64,000 bases of DNA from Lineus longissimus (lineage: Eukaryota; Nemertea; Pilidiophora; Heteronemertea; Lineidae). This document shows, piece by piece, positions 1 to 14,200 of this stretch. The translations under genes and the position numbers were made by a program. The notes beneath the pieces are model-generated. The model did no database searches and was not told the DNA's origin. It saw nothing but the letters and a program-made list of their open reading frames with translations. Each line of letters starts with the position of its first letter. Positions within the stretch are counted from its first letter, which is position 1. Location of the stretch: contig NC_088309.1 in assembly GCF_910592395.1 (NCBI RefSeq), positions 5,706,501 to 5,770,500 on the forward strand. The letters run 5' to 3'.

Positions 1-3000
1 CTTGTTTTTCATTCGACAACTGATCAAGAAATCATGTGACAGGAATATGATGTCGTCCATGAACATTGTTATGACACTGAACGTGCATGATACCATATAT
101 AAAGCAGATTGCGTGGGTCCCTTATCCTGTCATTTTATCAGCGCCCGATGATAATTTTGCGCATAAGCTCATAAGGGGTTAGGTAGAGGCATTGATCGAA
201 AACGCTTTTGCCCTGATAACGGTTGCCTACGAAAAGAAGTCCGTGTCTTCTTGAGAGGCACCAAGCTTCCTGAAAAACGTGAGATGGGTGTCACAAATTG
301 GCCTCCAAAACGGGACTAATGCACCCTATAGGAAAGAGTGTCACGAACTGTGTGAGGAAACATAACCTTCAAGGGCTTCATCTACCAATCATCCTCGGAG
401 TTACGTGACTAAAGAACCGAGCTGTGTCACGGTTTACTTTTCTCGCCTTCGTGTATTCGCCGGTTACTTTAGAGAGATGAGCCAATATTTTGCCGGATAA
501 GAAGGCAGCTCGTGGAGAACCCGCGGTTACTAGTATTACCCTCTGGACAGGTTTATTGACTTCGGTGGAACAAGTGATACAGGTGACATGTACTTGAACA
601 TGTATCGGATATACATGAAAGACAATCATGACACGCGCCTTTACATGTACGAGTAACACTAATACTGACGTACCGATAGTGTCTCACTGGAGGAAGTGGC
701 CGGGACCAAAATCTTACAGAGCATTGTGTCTACGGCCAATTTCCCGGTTTGTGTTGGGTGTATGACATTTTCCGGGGAGGACGTATTCTTATTTCATCAG
801 CGTAGGCAGGCGTTCTTAGAAAATTCTTCGTTTAATAATGATGCTTCCAACTTTCTTTTACCGACTTTCCTGACGCGGTTTATCCTCGTTTCTCACTATA
901 TCCCACGAAAGCCTTCCGGGTCGTGGTAAAATCACCCGAAGTAGTCTCTTCGAGGAAATGATCGCGGTGCTCCCCATCCTATTCAGGTGAATGATGACCG
1001 GGGGAAGAAATCAAGGCGATAAAACGACCCATATTAACGACGGCATCATCGTTACCATTAGCTTGCTGACTGCATGCTAAAAAATATACATTACATGTAC
1101 CTGAATTTATTTGAAATAGACAAGGGCAGCTTTCTAATTGGCAGAGTCCACAGCAGTTACCCGCGCAAATCCTCTGGTCGTTCCTATTGCGACGACTGTG
1201 AAACTAGTTGTTTTAACTGTAGTTGTTTTATACTGATGAATATTAGGAGTGTGACCAAAAAGGCTCTAATCAATCGTTAAATCGATGCAAGGGAGATTTT
1301 GAATATTTTTTATGACTCAAATCCTCATAATCAGAACGTTGAATCAAGCAGATGATGGTATGTGAAAGCGCCATCTGCATGGGGGATGTTTGGATGTTTA
1401 CTGTTTTCGTGAAGGCCAGCGGAAATCTGCCATTCCTCTGTCCTATTGAGCAGACGACCTCAAGGGACAAGATATCAAAGAATTGTATCATCTTCAATCA
1501 CTGTCCCGACTATCACTGCATCTATCGTCGAGAACCAAACCAACAAGAAAATACAATCAGAGCAATGAGTGATGCAGCTGTTGAAAACAGTATTTGAAAA
1601 AAAACAACCTCATCCCACAGACGATTTCATCGCGTGATGTATGTTATTTAACATAGATTCCAATGATAAATAAGACTGTGTCCGTGGCGAGGTTACCGCG
1701 CTCACGGCTTGTGGAAAGAATACGGCGGTGGTGATAACAATCTTACGCACGTTGGTTCCGTAATGATACGGGATTGAAGCCCACGCCATTGAACAACTGA
1801 AAAAAAGGTACTTGAAGCAAGAGATATCTCCGGGTCATTTACTAGTGGTACTATAATGTGTTAATTGGGAAATAAGTCCGTGAGGTGATCAGAGAGACAC
1901 GGTTCAATCTAGCGGAGAATGGAAGCAGAAAACGGCCATGCACTTTCTTTGATGTTTGTGGATAAACATGACGAACATCACGCAAATTCTACCAAAACTA
2001 TTCAAAGTTAAACCGCTCTGTTCTATAAATCAGGCTTAGCTATACGTGTATCGTTTTCAGCCATATCGCTTCCCATCCAGAAACTACACTTTATCGTAAC
2101 GTTTTTGATCGTACGATATATCAATGTTTCCTTACAGATCATGATTTGGGGAAACACTATCTTTTAGTGTTCTTAAACAGTGAGCGGCAGCACTCGGAAA
2201 CAGAAACACCCAAACGTGTTACAGTGTGTTTACCCTGGATTCACGTCGCCATTGTCAGTGTTAAAGCCCCCCCCCCGTCCACATGTCACTTGTCACGTTC
2301 TTTTATTGTTCTGACCAAGAAAACATGACATGAAATGACATAAAGGGTGGCCGAGTGAAGCCATGTTTACAAACAGTTCACACTGTCACGTGCACCGTGT
2401 CACAATTAATTCTGAACGATTCGCGATGTCACTTTTCGCTTTGATTTATTATCAATGTTTGTAGTATGACTATATTCAGTTCATGTGAGCGTATAGTATT
2501 CAACGTTCTCCATAGCGAAAACGTTCGGGTTGCAAAGCCGTGACAGAGAGACAACATTTGCATCCACCTCATCTCAATGGAGGTTTGGTTCATGACCTGG
2601 TTTACAACAACGACGAAACAACCAGCACATGACAGGACAAACATCTCTTTATACAGTTAGAGATATCATCTTTCCACTGATGTCCATTTGTGGGAAAGAA
2701 GATCCAATTAACAGTCTTCCATCACGACAATGACGAGATTAACTTTATTTGTATTCTGAAGTGGCTATTTCGCTCGGTGATGTCCCGTGTTATCGTTTGG
2801 TCAAGACATCCACTGGAAACGTATTGACACCGTCTAATAGATGGACGTTTGGAATACTGATGTAATGGTAACTGAAGAAACCCGGAAGGATTGAAACGAA
2901 ATGTCAAAATGAAACGAATGGACTTTTCAAAAATGTGCAGAAGGCTGAAAAGCTGGACGTGCGAAATTCACTTTACATGTGAAGTGTGCCGCACGTGACT

Positions 3001-4554
3001 ATATCGCCGAAACATGTACATGCACACAAACGTTATTTTTTATTCGATGTCGATGTGGATGCAATATGATATGTGATGTTGCATATTTCGTGTTAACAGT
3101 ACACGAGCACAATTGTGATGACATGACCGTAATATTGAGATAACTAATTCAAGTTGAGAATAATTGCTGGGAATCTCGGACTTTCAGTACCTACGGCCGC
3201 AAAGGAATACAAATTCATCAAAACAACACTAACAATTCAGTCAATGTTCAGTCTTAATGAAACGTATGTTCGGGTTACCAATTAACGATGTCCGAAAAAC
3301 TAGACAAAAATGTGGTGATGTGATATGTGTGAGTATCAAATTGACATTCAGGCCAGGCATTGGTCGGTTTCTTCACGTATCACTTGTATAGAAGGATAGG
3401 CTGCGGGTCAAATCAAAAAGGGCTTTAAACCAGATACACTGGCATTTAGTAACCAGAAAATCAGGTCAACTACTTTTAACTGTCAGAAATAAGTTAGTTC
3501 TTCACTTGCCTCCCAGCTGGTTATTGGTAATATTTGTGAATAGCATAATATGATGGAAAAATGTCGCGCTGCAGACTCTTCATGTCACTTTTACCGTGCA
3601 TCGTTTTCCGTGCGATATCATCGATCGGTTGCGCTCGAGAGCACGGGACTAATATCCTGTGGGTTAGGACAAGTCTTGATTTAGCCAGACCTCATCACTG
3701 AAACATTGGACTGACTGCGAGAGCACGCAGATGACTGTGTGATCACACAGATGGGAGCACATTTCTATACAAGTCATTATCACTCTGCATTTGCGGCTTC
3801 ATCAAGCATGATCAGGAGAAAAGAAGAATTTCTGGATTGATGCATGATCAACGATTGTTAGATTGCGGGTTCCAGCAACAACTCAGCGAAACTAGTCGAG
3901 AGGCTTTCGCCAGCCATGCCAAGAATCTTCATAAAAAAGACGTGACCGGCACCCCTGAACGTCGTGGAAGCAAATGAAAGTGGTTAATACTAACTTAAAA
4001 GTTGGCACAACACATAAAGCCTTTTATGAATCTGCCACCTTTTCCTCGCGTAATGGTTAATAGTGACCGCAACTATTAGCTTACCGATTTAGCTGCTGTG
4101 ATGAAACGCCAACCATAATTTCAGAGCATCAGTGAAATGCTACAGATTTGCCACAATGAAATAAACAGCTGTCGCTTTGGCTGCATTATCATTAGGACAT
4201 GTTCCTCGGCATCAGAGGAGTAAACATAAGTTTCCTCACAGACTCTAATTGACCTCTAATGGCCAGTTGGAGGAGGAAAAAGTCCAGGATATTACTTCCG
4301 TGAAGCGGAAATAACAAGGCATGCTTTCCCTAATGCATCCCCGTGACGCAGACGAGTGTAAATCAGTCGAGTAAGAATTTACGATGGACGGGTGTGGTTG
4401 GCCAATCAAGCCACTTCACTTAACATTTGCAACTTTCCTCGAGCAGAAATCATGTAGGTATTCGACAGGTTTTGACCAATCAAAACTCCCGTATGTGCTC
4501 ATGGCCGTGCTGTCTGTGCACTTTTGTATGGTTTACAAATTTTGTCTATTTCAG
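1..4554. other. No recognised gene (upstream flank / possible long intron of gene A)
   Basis: Only short open frames without recognisable domains occur here. The first coding exon of the DUF4735 gene starting at 4555 should lie upstream, because the paralogue on the other strand begins with a signal-peptide exon ending in phase 1. I searched this stretch for a matching exon and did not find one. A weak tRNA-like patch (A-box-like and B-box-like stretches, about 1680-1790) may be an old SINE head. Confidence 0.5.
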
Positions 4555-7500
4555 GTCAACTTGCTGACATCTTACAAAATGCCCTCCTTGGTTCTGTCTC
4601 GCTTCCGCTTATGCTCCGAGTTGAAGTGACGTCGCTTGTTGCTGAGATGGAGCGAATCAGCGACTTGGTCATACAGAACCTCGGCGACACGGACTATTTC
4701 AAACAATTCGACCCCATCCTCGGCAAAGCGTGGAACTCCAGTTATAGCATCCGACATGTTGCGCTAGACAGTGTACCCCAGTTTGTGCCCGAGGTACTGA
4801 AGAAGCTGGTCCATAACTACGACGAACCACGCGGTGACCGATGTTTCATGGATATGTTTGGCAGAGCGAGGTTTCCAAAAAGCCAAAGGTAGGTGTGGAA
4901 AACATGACTCCGTGCAGCACGTAGAGGTTTTTCGGTTAACAGATGGTTTTAAGGTAAAAAAACCATTAAACGTTTTTAAAGCTCAAAACCTTTATTTCTA
5001 AGAGTTTGGGCAGAAGAATAAAAAAAATCAGCTGTTTGTTCTTCCAACGTTGGACATCTTAATTTCCCAACAAAATAAACACCATTTATCATTACAAAAT
5101 GAATTAATGTTTCATTGCCAATGATTGCATAAGAGTTCAATATCCTGTTGCCAAGGCAACCTTAATTTACAAATTAAATGAAACCATAGCAACGTCACTA
5201 TAATATCTAGCTAAAGCTGATTAATATTGCACCACACTCAAGTAAGCGTTGGGGTTTTCATTTTTCAATTTCTCTCTTAATTTGATGTGATGATAAACAA
5301 AGAAACAACCAATAATTCGATGAAAACTTGTAAGGTTTGCACAGAAATTAAAAGCACGCTTTAGGCCCTACATGTTTTCTTGAAGGACGAAAAAGATGGT
5401 GATCTAATCATACTTGTTTCCTAATTGTTTTATGAACGAACGTTTTTGAATTTTGACTAAGATCGCTGATGGAACAGATGGTATATCTGATGACCAACTA
5501 GAAAAGATTAAATGACTGGAAAATATTTAAAGGAAAGCTAAAGGTAGAAACGCTTATATTGGACATTTTGAACGGCCCGGTACATGTACATGTACACTGG
5601 TACATGTACTGGTACATGTAGAACGGCATGTGAAAACGAGTGCGATGCAACAAGTGACGGCGCGTGGTGGCGACGATGAACATTATTCTCCTGGCTACCT
5701 AAATCCAACGCCCAAGTCCTCCCTTTCTTACATGTATCAGTATATTCTTGATATTCCAGACCAGTGCCTAAGTGTACGATACGTCCAGGATGCCAGCAAT
5801 ACCTTCTCGAAGGGACGACAAATGGTTATCACCTGACACACCAGCTTCTTTATCTAAACTGTGGAATGCAGGTAAATATTTTTGGGACCCAGCACTATAT
5901 AGGCCCTTGATCCGTGTCAGCCAACCAAGTACCGGCCGGTTGCTACATGTACAACGTTGGCGTTAGCGCTCCTGTTGGAAATGAAATTTTAATACTGAAC
6001 GAGACAACGTTTATACATGTAGTTGAGATATACACTGGCGTTTGCCTCCAACGCTGACTAAGCAGCTGGGCCCAGGCTTGTCTTCCCTACTGTCTTTCAT
6101 TTTATTGAATAAAAATTGCTTTAGCGCTCAGTCATTAAGAATAAAAATTGCGTTAGTGTTCAGATGTGACGCCAACATTTGCTTGCGCTGCTTGACCAAC
6201 TGAGCCTTGGGAACCGATTTAAATGATTTCAAACCGGGTACCATTTTCCGTCAATGACTATACTGTAGGCTTATTTTTTTCAGAATTGTACGAAAAAAAT
6301 CGAGCGTCTTACTGGTAATTCTTTAGAGGTTCTTTTGCGAGAGAGATGTACGAGGGCCTATGGCGAGGCAGTCACGCTGGTCGATTCTGGAATCCCTCAC
6401 TCCCTAAGGGATTACTTTATGGAAGATGGTGAGAAAGAAATATTGTGGGAATCCGTTGCTGCATCCACCCCTAAAGGGTACTCTGTTCGTATTTTTTAGG
6501 TTCAGAAAAAACCCACGTCGTTGTGCAGTATCTTTTACATGCAAATTTGAAACTTAGTACATCTGTCTACACGTACAACGGCAATGTTGAAATTTATATT
6601 CAGAACGTATATGCAATTACACGATTGAATATTTTCAATTTCAATTATACATTTCAAATTTCCAATGGACGGCGGATGCCATAAAGGCTCATACCAACAC
6701 ATATTATGCGATTTATAGAGAGCGTTTGACGCCAATGGCCTTTTGTGGTCGTTGGCCGCGTGGCGTAAAATAAGGCCTTGAGCACCAAACGCGGCGCGTG
6801 AGTAAACCTCGAGCTCGTTTATACAATGTAAATTCAACTGGAATTGTGTTGGGCCGCAAAATTACATTAAAATAAAAACAATTCAGAAGAAGCAGGCCGA
6901 GAAGTTTTCGCACAGCAGTCCAAAGAACATGGACATCTAAACCTGAAGCAGACTAGAGGCATTCATCGTCTGACCAATTTCTTTCATCATTACCCATTTC
7001 TATAGTGACAGTTTGTGGAATCCTCGGTTTCCAAGAATTCTTCCGGCCTGATTGGTTGCGTCTCATCATATCCTTCCAATCGCCCTCGGGATGTTTTGCC
7101 GAACAAGAAACCAGAAAAAAGCGGTAGGTCTGCAGTGCAAGGCACCCGTACCTTTGAATCTTTGGCTGTTATTCAGTTCATTCTGTCTAAATCAAGTTTG
7201 ACCCTTTCTACTCACGGAGCCCGGACGTTATTTGTGATTAATTCTTTTCTTACATTGATCAGACTTTCTGTTAAGATCAGGAACAGTCATAAATCGAAAA
7301 CATTTTATTGTTGGTTTCAGGCATGTAGGGTTCTTTGGATCAAATGCAGGAATGCGGAAGCTGCTGGTTGAAAGGCTTATGCGAGGTAAGAAGCTGATGA
7401 AGGAACGGCAAAGCAACACGAAAGTCTTCATTTCGCCATGTTACATGAACAGCGTTAACTCGAACACTAATATTCTTTCGTACTTTCAAGTGAATATTGA

Positions 7501-7697
7501 TATTTCTAGTAAACTGTCAATCGAACTCAAGCGCCCCGCAAAGAGCGATTTAGATCGCTCTACCTATCTTTTGCATAATACATCTATGTACGTTCTATTT
7601 TTCAGGTCATTGCCTTTCTCACGCCTCTGGTCTTGGTTTGTCCAGTTTGGGCGTATACGCCCGCCACCTATTAGAGACCTTCCACATCCGGCAATAG
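4555..7697 (+). CDS. UPF0764/C16orf89 (DUF4735) family protein, gene A, 6 exons found, 5' exon missing
   Basis: Exons are 4555-4888, 5760-5871, 6284-6428, 7006-7123, 7321-7385 and 7606-7697 (stop TAG 7695-7697). All are bounded by AG/GT and join in one frame, giving 287 aa without the N-terminus. Family hallmarks are visible in order: HLTHQLLYL in exon 3, a YFMED/VCG-x-LGFQEFFRPDW stretch across exons 4-5, SGCF at the end of exon 5, and a C-terminal HCLSHASG followed by VYARHLLE. These match the order of conserved blocks in C16orf89 proteins, secreted proteins of unknown molecular function (vertebrate members are about 360-400 aa; from memory). The intron phases 1,2,0,1,2,1 are identical to those of the convergent paralogue at 8507-11241, and exon 2 is 334 nt in both. 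The signal-peptide exon was not located. The frame has no breaks, so it looks functional. I am confident of the family and of the exon borders; the biochemical role is unknown. Confidence 0.85.
5572..5625. repeat. ACATGT-rich short repeat in intron
   Basis: Overlapping palindromic ACATGT units, some joined by ACTGGT spacers, lie in the intron before exon 3 of gene A. The same motif is scattered elsewhere in the window, for example near 9322 and 43506. It is probably simple-sequence expansion. Confidence 0.6.
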
Positions 7698-8506
7698 TGA
7701 TCCTTTGAATTTGCTCAAACTTTTCCTTTAGAATAATATCGAACATGAAAGTATAGGGTGTATCAACTTGATACTTCATATATCAGATTTACGACATTAC
7801 AGTTAAAATGCCCGCAGCAGTCAGTAGTCGAGAGGTAAGATCTTGATCCGGGAACGAGAACGAGATTGAGGTTGCATCAATGCATGTTGTTAGGATTGCA
7901 ATGAAACTGTCTCTCTTTATTGTTTGGCGGCCTGGAACAGTAATACGAAACAATCAAATTGACATGAAGTCGTCAATCGGAGAAAATAGTCATCAATATC
8001 GAAACCTCTCCACTAACCCACCATCATCGCTCTCGCCAATGCGGAATCATTACTGGTAAGGCCAAATTCAGGACGGCAATGTTGGGTTGTCATGTTGATA
8101 CGACCCTGTATGGTGCCTTCTCTATTCTCTACCAACAACAGTATTGTATACAGCAGACAAGCATATTCTTTTGTACTAAATACACATTATGAGTAATTCC
8201 TCATCAACAGTCTGCATGTGGTTGATCAATTCAGCTGTAGAAATCGTGAATACAGACACGAAATTCCTGTTGCCCCGCGGGGCGTAAATCGTTATAGATT
8301 TGAGATATGCCCGAATACAAAAATGAGAAGTGAGTATTGAGTCGGAACTGGAAAACACATTGTATGTATTTTAGAGATGAAATATATTATTTTTCTGCTA
8401 AGAGAACACCTTGTAATTTTCTTTAAAATCCCCAGTAATAATTCGAAAGACGTGAGAAAGATACAGAAAATTTGGAGTTGAGCTGCATGTATGTCTATAT
8501 GTTGTA
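7698..8506. other. Convergent intergenic space between the two DUF4735 genes
   Basis: About 0.8 kb separates the stop codons of two genes transcribed towards each other, so it should hold both 3' UTRs. No canonical AATAAA was seen shortly after the gene A stop. On the minus strand an AATAAA (complement of 7916-7921) lies about 590 nt beyond the gene B stop and could be its poly(A) signal. No other feature is seen. Confidence 0.45.
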
Positions 8507-11241
8507 TCACTCTCTCTCGAAGTGTCCACCATGTTCCATGAGGTAGCGGGCATAACTACCCACAACAGCCGCTGCCATCCCCGTGGTGTGAGAGCTGCAG
8601 CCGTCTGAAATTGAATTAATGATATATGCACCAAGGGACTTAGCTAGTTGAAAATGACCAGCTTAATCAGTCAGTCAGTTTTTTGTCCCAACGACCTGCG
8701 ACGTAGTCATTAAAACATGACGAGTGCGATTGGAAAGTGGCCGCCGCGCGATTAGTTAACCTCAGTCAGTCGTCATGTCGCAGGGACAAGGCGCTTGTTA
8801 TCAGGAGTATGATGACAAATATTGTCATGCGGAACTCTTGGTATATTTTCTAAGTACAACTTCGTTCACTGTGAGTAGCACACTATTGGTCTTACCGCTC
8901 ATCTCGACATCCCTCCGTAACTTTCTCGAATGGGAACTTGGTGGGTGATCCGTCAAAGTCTTTTCATATGATTCCCTGCAGAGAAGAATCGGCGCATTAT
9001 GCACATTCTTAGAAATAAAGATTTTGAGGTTCTGAAAAACCGTTACAAGGAATATGACACTTAATTGTCAAAATGAAATAATCCTACCTTAGTATACCAT
9101 ATGCTGACAACGTCATTGTATAACAACCAGTCTGATCTTGACCAAACTTCACAAGGTCCCACCAATCTCTACGATAAAACTCCTCAAATCCAGACAGCCC
9201 ACCACAAACAACGACTGAAATGATAATTATTGACAGTGTAATTAAATCATTTTCAGGGTGTATGTGTGTGCGTGTGGGGGCAGGGGGCATTGCACAAAGG
9301 CAGTCTGCGGGCAATGTGGATATACATGTACATGTATGTGTCTTCTAGTAGAGGTAGGGATTCCAATCATTCTGTGCAATTCTACTTGCAAAAGTCCCGA
9401 AAGTTGTATGATAAGATCTGATAAAAAAAGCATACTTGTTTCCATAAAAAGATCCATGAACCGGAAGTGGTGTACCAGGAGTTTCGCCTCGGCGTATGCC
9501 TTGCTACAGATGTCTGCCATCACTCTCGTCAGAGGTCTGTTCAGATGAGCTTGGATTTTCCCCGCACAACCATTCTGGAAACACATGGGACCAAAGGTTT
9601 AGGCTTTAGGAAAGGCACTGGGCGTAGCTAGCGTGGGGAAATGCCACCCCGCCAGAAATTATGTTTTTTTACCTCCATACAACTGCCAGGTTGATAAACC
9701 GGTAAGCTCAGTACATGAACATGTAGTCAGCTCGCCAATCCCGGAAGATTTCTTGGCCGCCTACAACAAGTAAAAACTGTGCTTAGTTCAGCAGGAAGCC
9801 ACAACCATCAATATACCGACGTCTCCATTCCTTGCCGGAGGCGTTGGGAACCAAGTATACATCTGTTCACTGGAATAGCACTTACGGTACCTTTCTGGCT
9901 AGATAGACGTAAAGCGCCGAATGGGTCGGAAAATAACCAGTCATAGTCTTCAGCGCCTCCTCACCAAGGAAGTTGTCTACACACCTTTGGGACACGGTGC
10001 ACTTAGGGAAGGTCCTGTAAGCGAGAAAACAAAACCATCTGTAATTTTACGGTAGCTGGTACGGCTTGATGCTCTGCAAAAACAGGTTATCGCCGTCGAA
10101 GATATGGAATTCATTATCAAATAAAGTACAAGCGTCTTCTCGAATATCTTTGAGGTGGAATATTATTGCATGCCTTTTACCTCAAATGTCTCAGCCAAGA
10201 GTTGATATTTTCTTTCTCTTCTTATTCAAAACATGAGAATATTTCTTTTGAGTTTAGCTCGTAAAAACGGAACAAAAAAAACCTTTTGCTTTTTGAAATT
10301 TTTGAGGTGCTGGGGGCATCAACGTATTTGCTTACGTTCAAAGCGGGTTTTGAAAAACCAATGCTCTATTCTTTCGGCCGAGAGTGTCCATGTCTGTGAA
10401 CTTACATTTTATCCATATATTTGGCTGTGCCGAGGATCAATGAAAAGCACGCATCACCAGCGTTCTCGTTATAATGGGCAATGTTATTCTTGAGGCAGTT
10501 GAAAGAAACCTTTGGAAGAACATCATTGACGTGATAGATACCCTCTATCCCACTCATTGGCTCGAAAATGATTGATTTGAATCGTTGACTGTAGGCGGTT
10601 CCACCTGCCATGATATGCCTGAAGCTTCCCTCACATAATTGGTTCAGAACCTGAACCAATTCGTCTACTTTCTCACGTATAGAAGGTGCTAGTTTGAAGT
10701 CTCCTTTTTTAGCTTCAGCAAGGGCCGCTAATATCTGCCCTGGAAAAGGTTTTCATTAAAATTAATAATTCATTAATCATAGTCTATCTTACTTTACAGC
10801 AATTATTATTATTGCCAGATTTGTGCGCTGACAACACATCAAGATCTATTCTCTGACAGTAGCTGCCCCGTCAACCCAAATCTTCCAATAGGAGGACCAC
10901 TGTTTATAAGAGAATGTAAGATGATATAATCGAAATATACCCTAGGTCGTCGGACTCCAAGATCGTGCCGAGATTCTGGATCTGCCGCTGTAAAAAGACT
11001 CGACTGGTGTAGTAAATAAATCGACACAGACCATACCTTGCGCGATTCTTAATCCAAAAAGTCCATCCACATTAAGATCCTTAAAGTTCGCTTTGAGGTA
11101 GTCAAGTAACTTGCCCATGGAGTTTAACACATCGTTTGTTTCAAGATCATTTGCGGTGCCTTGCACCCCACTCAAAACAACTCCAGTACATGCAAGGAAA
11201 ACGAAAAAGGAAAATGCTGGGACTCCTGTTTTGGGGATCAT
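8507..11241 (-). CDS. UPF0764/C16orf89 (DUF4735) family secreted protein, gene B, 7 exons, 368 aa
   Basis: Minus-strand exons, in transcript order, are 11241-11037, 10739-10406, 10014-9891, 9574-9436, 9214-9088, 8975-8896 and 8604-8507 (stop TGA 8509-8507). Their summed length is 1107 nt, exactly 369 codons, and every border has AG/GT. I chose the ATG at 11241 because it puts a clean hydrophobic signal peptide (VPAFSFFVFLACTGVVLSG) right after a short basic start; an in-frame upstream ATG at 11283 would add 14 residues. Family blocks are NVDGLFGLRIAQG (end of exon 1), GDACFSLILG, NGCAGKIQ, the FRFMDLFMET/CGGLSGFEEFYRRDWW junction, TGCY, and the C-terminal DGCSSHTTGMAAAVVGSYAR. These recall vertebrate C16orf89. 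It is predicted to enter the secretory pathway; function is unknown. It is clearly diverged from gene A but shares all of its intron phases, so the pair is an old tail-to-tail duplication. Confidence 0.88.
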
Positions 11242-11283
11242 TGTGACTTGACCCTGGCCGATATATGACTCTTTCACTGCCAA

Positions 11284-14200
11284 CTTTCGATAAGCATGTG
11301 GTTACAACGAGATATTTAATTGTAAAATTAATATTGCTGTAATTTTGAACAGGTGTGCATTTGCATAGTTTTGGTTGCACTACGCCTACGTTGGAAGTAA
11401 GTCATCAGCATATTTGTACGGCACTGGAGTTTCAAATGTAATTAGGCCACGACATTTAGACTCTTATCTCAATGAATTTAAACATAAACAATTAAATTCA
11501 TATCCTGATGACCATAATCGCTGTAAACTTGCATCACTCGCAATGACATTGTTGGCGTTTTATTTTCGCGAATAATCCTGATTCGCGATTTTTGCGTAAA
11601 AAATAAGGTATATAGTCAGAATTAACTGAAGTTCCCCGAGTGTCCGGCTAAAAAAATCATGTAAAATGTGAATAAAGTCAAAATATTTCCCTCTAAATAT
11701 ATGCAGCAGTTGCCTCCTTGACGATGTATGCCTCTTAGAAAGCCACCTTCCATATCACTCAGTCGCCATAAAAAGTCCTGGTTTGAGTATCTGGTGCCAG
11801 TAGTTTGGACTCGGCATGCATCGTGGTGATGCCTTGTGTCTAGCACCAGGCGCCGTTTTGACGTCACGTCTGATGGATTTGATGAAACTGCAGTGCGAGA
11901 CCCGAGGACACTTAAAAGGGGTCATAAAAATCTCGGATGACCGCGTTTTAATGACGGCGTCAGTTCTAAAATAAGGCTTACTGGACTTTGCGCAATATTT
12001 CGCCAAAAAAGTATTCTACGCAACGGTCCCTAGGTGACTTTTCCTATTCATAATACACAGCCTATCCATCCTAGATCGTGGTTACATGGGGAGTAATCGT
12101 TGTAAAATTAGGCCAAACGCAAAGACAGTTTACCCGAATACCACTATGTTTACGATGCGAACAAGCCGTGTAAGCCATTATCCAGCATTTTTTTTCATTG
12201 AACATTTGCGGGTACAGCGTCACAGGGAGCAGCATTGAACGGTAAACAGGTTCACAACTATTCGCTTGCTGAGAGTATACATTACGCGCATACATTACAT
12301 TCAGACATTTGAGCTTCCAAGCTTTGAGAAATAACAGGTCATGTGCGAATTTTGCATGTAATTTTGGTAATTTACGTGAGTACATTTTCAACCCCGAAAA
12401 TTGTGATGAAGTTATGCTTTTATTTAGTAAAAATCGGTAGGCATGTCCAACAAGACATGTGTTTCAGCTGCCTGGGTGGGTGTGGGTCATCACCCCGGTC
12501 ATCACTGAAAAGTCGTTCTCTGCAATGCATGCAAGCACTGCGTGTGTGTTTGATTTGTGTATACAATGTACATTACCCTCTCTACTTCAAATGAATGAAC
12601 CTCATAAGGGTTTGATTAATTAATTGTTTGTCGTACCTTCTTCCATCGAGGTCCGAACAAATTTTCAGGCTAGAGTACCGGGGTAAAACATAATGGTCGC
12701 TCCCCCATTTCGCTCGTTTCGTTTCGTTGCGCAAAGTCCAGTAAGCCCTAAAATAATACAGCAGTCCGGAGAATCAAGACGTTCCCGAGTTTTGTCGAGC
12801 GGATGAAAGAGATGTTGTGCAATGGAGTTGTTCTTTGCCCTACAGGCCAATCTTCCCATGCAATAAGGACCAATGGAACAATGTTATTAGATAACAACTT
12901 CTCGTTTAATTGATCTAAATAGCTATAAGCCCTTAGTTGTGTTTACAAGCTAAATACATCATGATATCTACACACTGTTCTACTGATGCGAGTCAGTCAT
13001 CTCATGCTCGTATACCGTACTGGGATATTTGTAAAAATATACACATTTTCAAGCGGCTCCTCATTATTAACGAAGAGACATTTTGGCATGCAACATGAAA
13101 AATAACTACATGTACTCAGTTATCAACTACCAAACAAAATACCTCATCCTCTCGTAAAGACTGCGATATCTCACCCATTCTATTTCTCGTACGCGTGGTT
13201 TGAGCTGACAGTGTTGTGTATTGACAATTTGCCAGTAATGGTCACCATTTCGTACCTCTGTATCGTTGACCAGGTGCCAGTATAATGTGTAGATGGCGAT
13301 CGATGTCATCCATTCCGTAATACCACTGTATGGTTGACAAGATGTCAGAAATAAAGATGGCGATGTCATCCATTCCTTATTACCTCTGCATGGTTGAAAA
13401 CGTGTCAGAAATATATAGATGGCGTAGATGGCGATGCCATCCATTCCCTGGTGCCTCTGCATGGCTGACAATTCGTTGGCTGAGAATTAACCAGGCCAAT
13501 TTTCTTCCGCAGAAAAACATGACATGACATGACTTCATCCATTTATTTTAATTGGTAAAACTTGACCTTCCAATGTAAATGATACAAGTTATTGGATTTG
13601 GACAAGTCATGAAACGCCTTTGGTTTATTCAACTCATGAATGACAATTTCGAAGTGAAGTTCCTGTTGGATGAATAACTTGATTACCACTGTCTAATCAA
13701 TCAACATAAAAGTAATTTTCTATTTCTCTGGTCTAATTCATAACCAACAGAATACTGATCAGTACAGTACCTCGATATTACACACTAGATACAAATGATA
13801 GATACAACAAAGTGTGTGGTTCCTATAGAGATAATACATGGTGGCGTTGCATAATAAACAGTGTTTAGTGAGCAGAGCTGGCGTAGTGGCTATGAACAAC
13901 CCTGCAAACAACGAATCTGATATTTACATTTCTTACAAGTATAGCCATTTAGAGCCGAGTTCGTAGTAACTTTGCTTCTACACGTATATACCATTTTATG
14001 TAACTTGTTTGTGCTGTCAAGTGTGACCAGTCAATAAATGTCTATCATGCTTCAAATGCTGTTGGTCGAATGATGGTTGGGCTGGTGACAACGATACAAA
14101 TGACCTCACCGGGCCCGTATTGAAAGGTGCCTGAGTTGTCAACTTTTGTGTCATCCGTGGATGACAACACTTAGAGTGGATATAACATCGGTATCATGGA

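Noticed and set aside
4384-4629. Frame overlapping the first visible exon of gene A
   Set aside because: It runs through the splice acceptor in the wrong frame; the spliced frame matches the paralogue.
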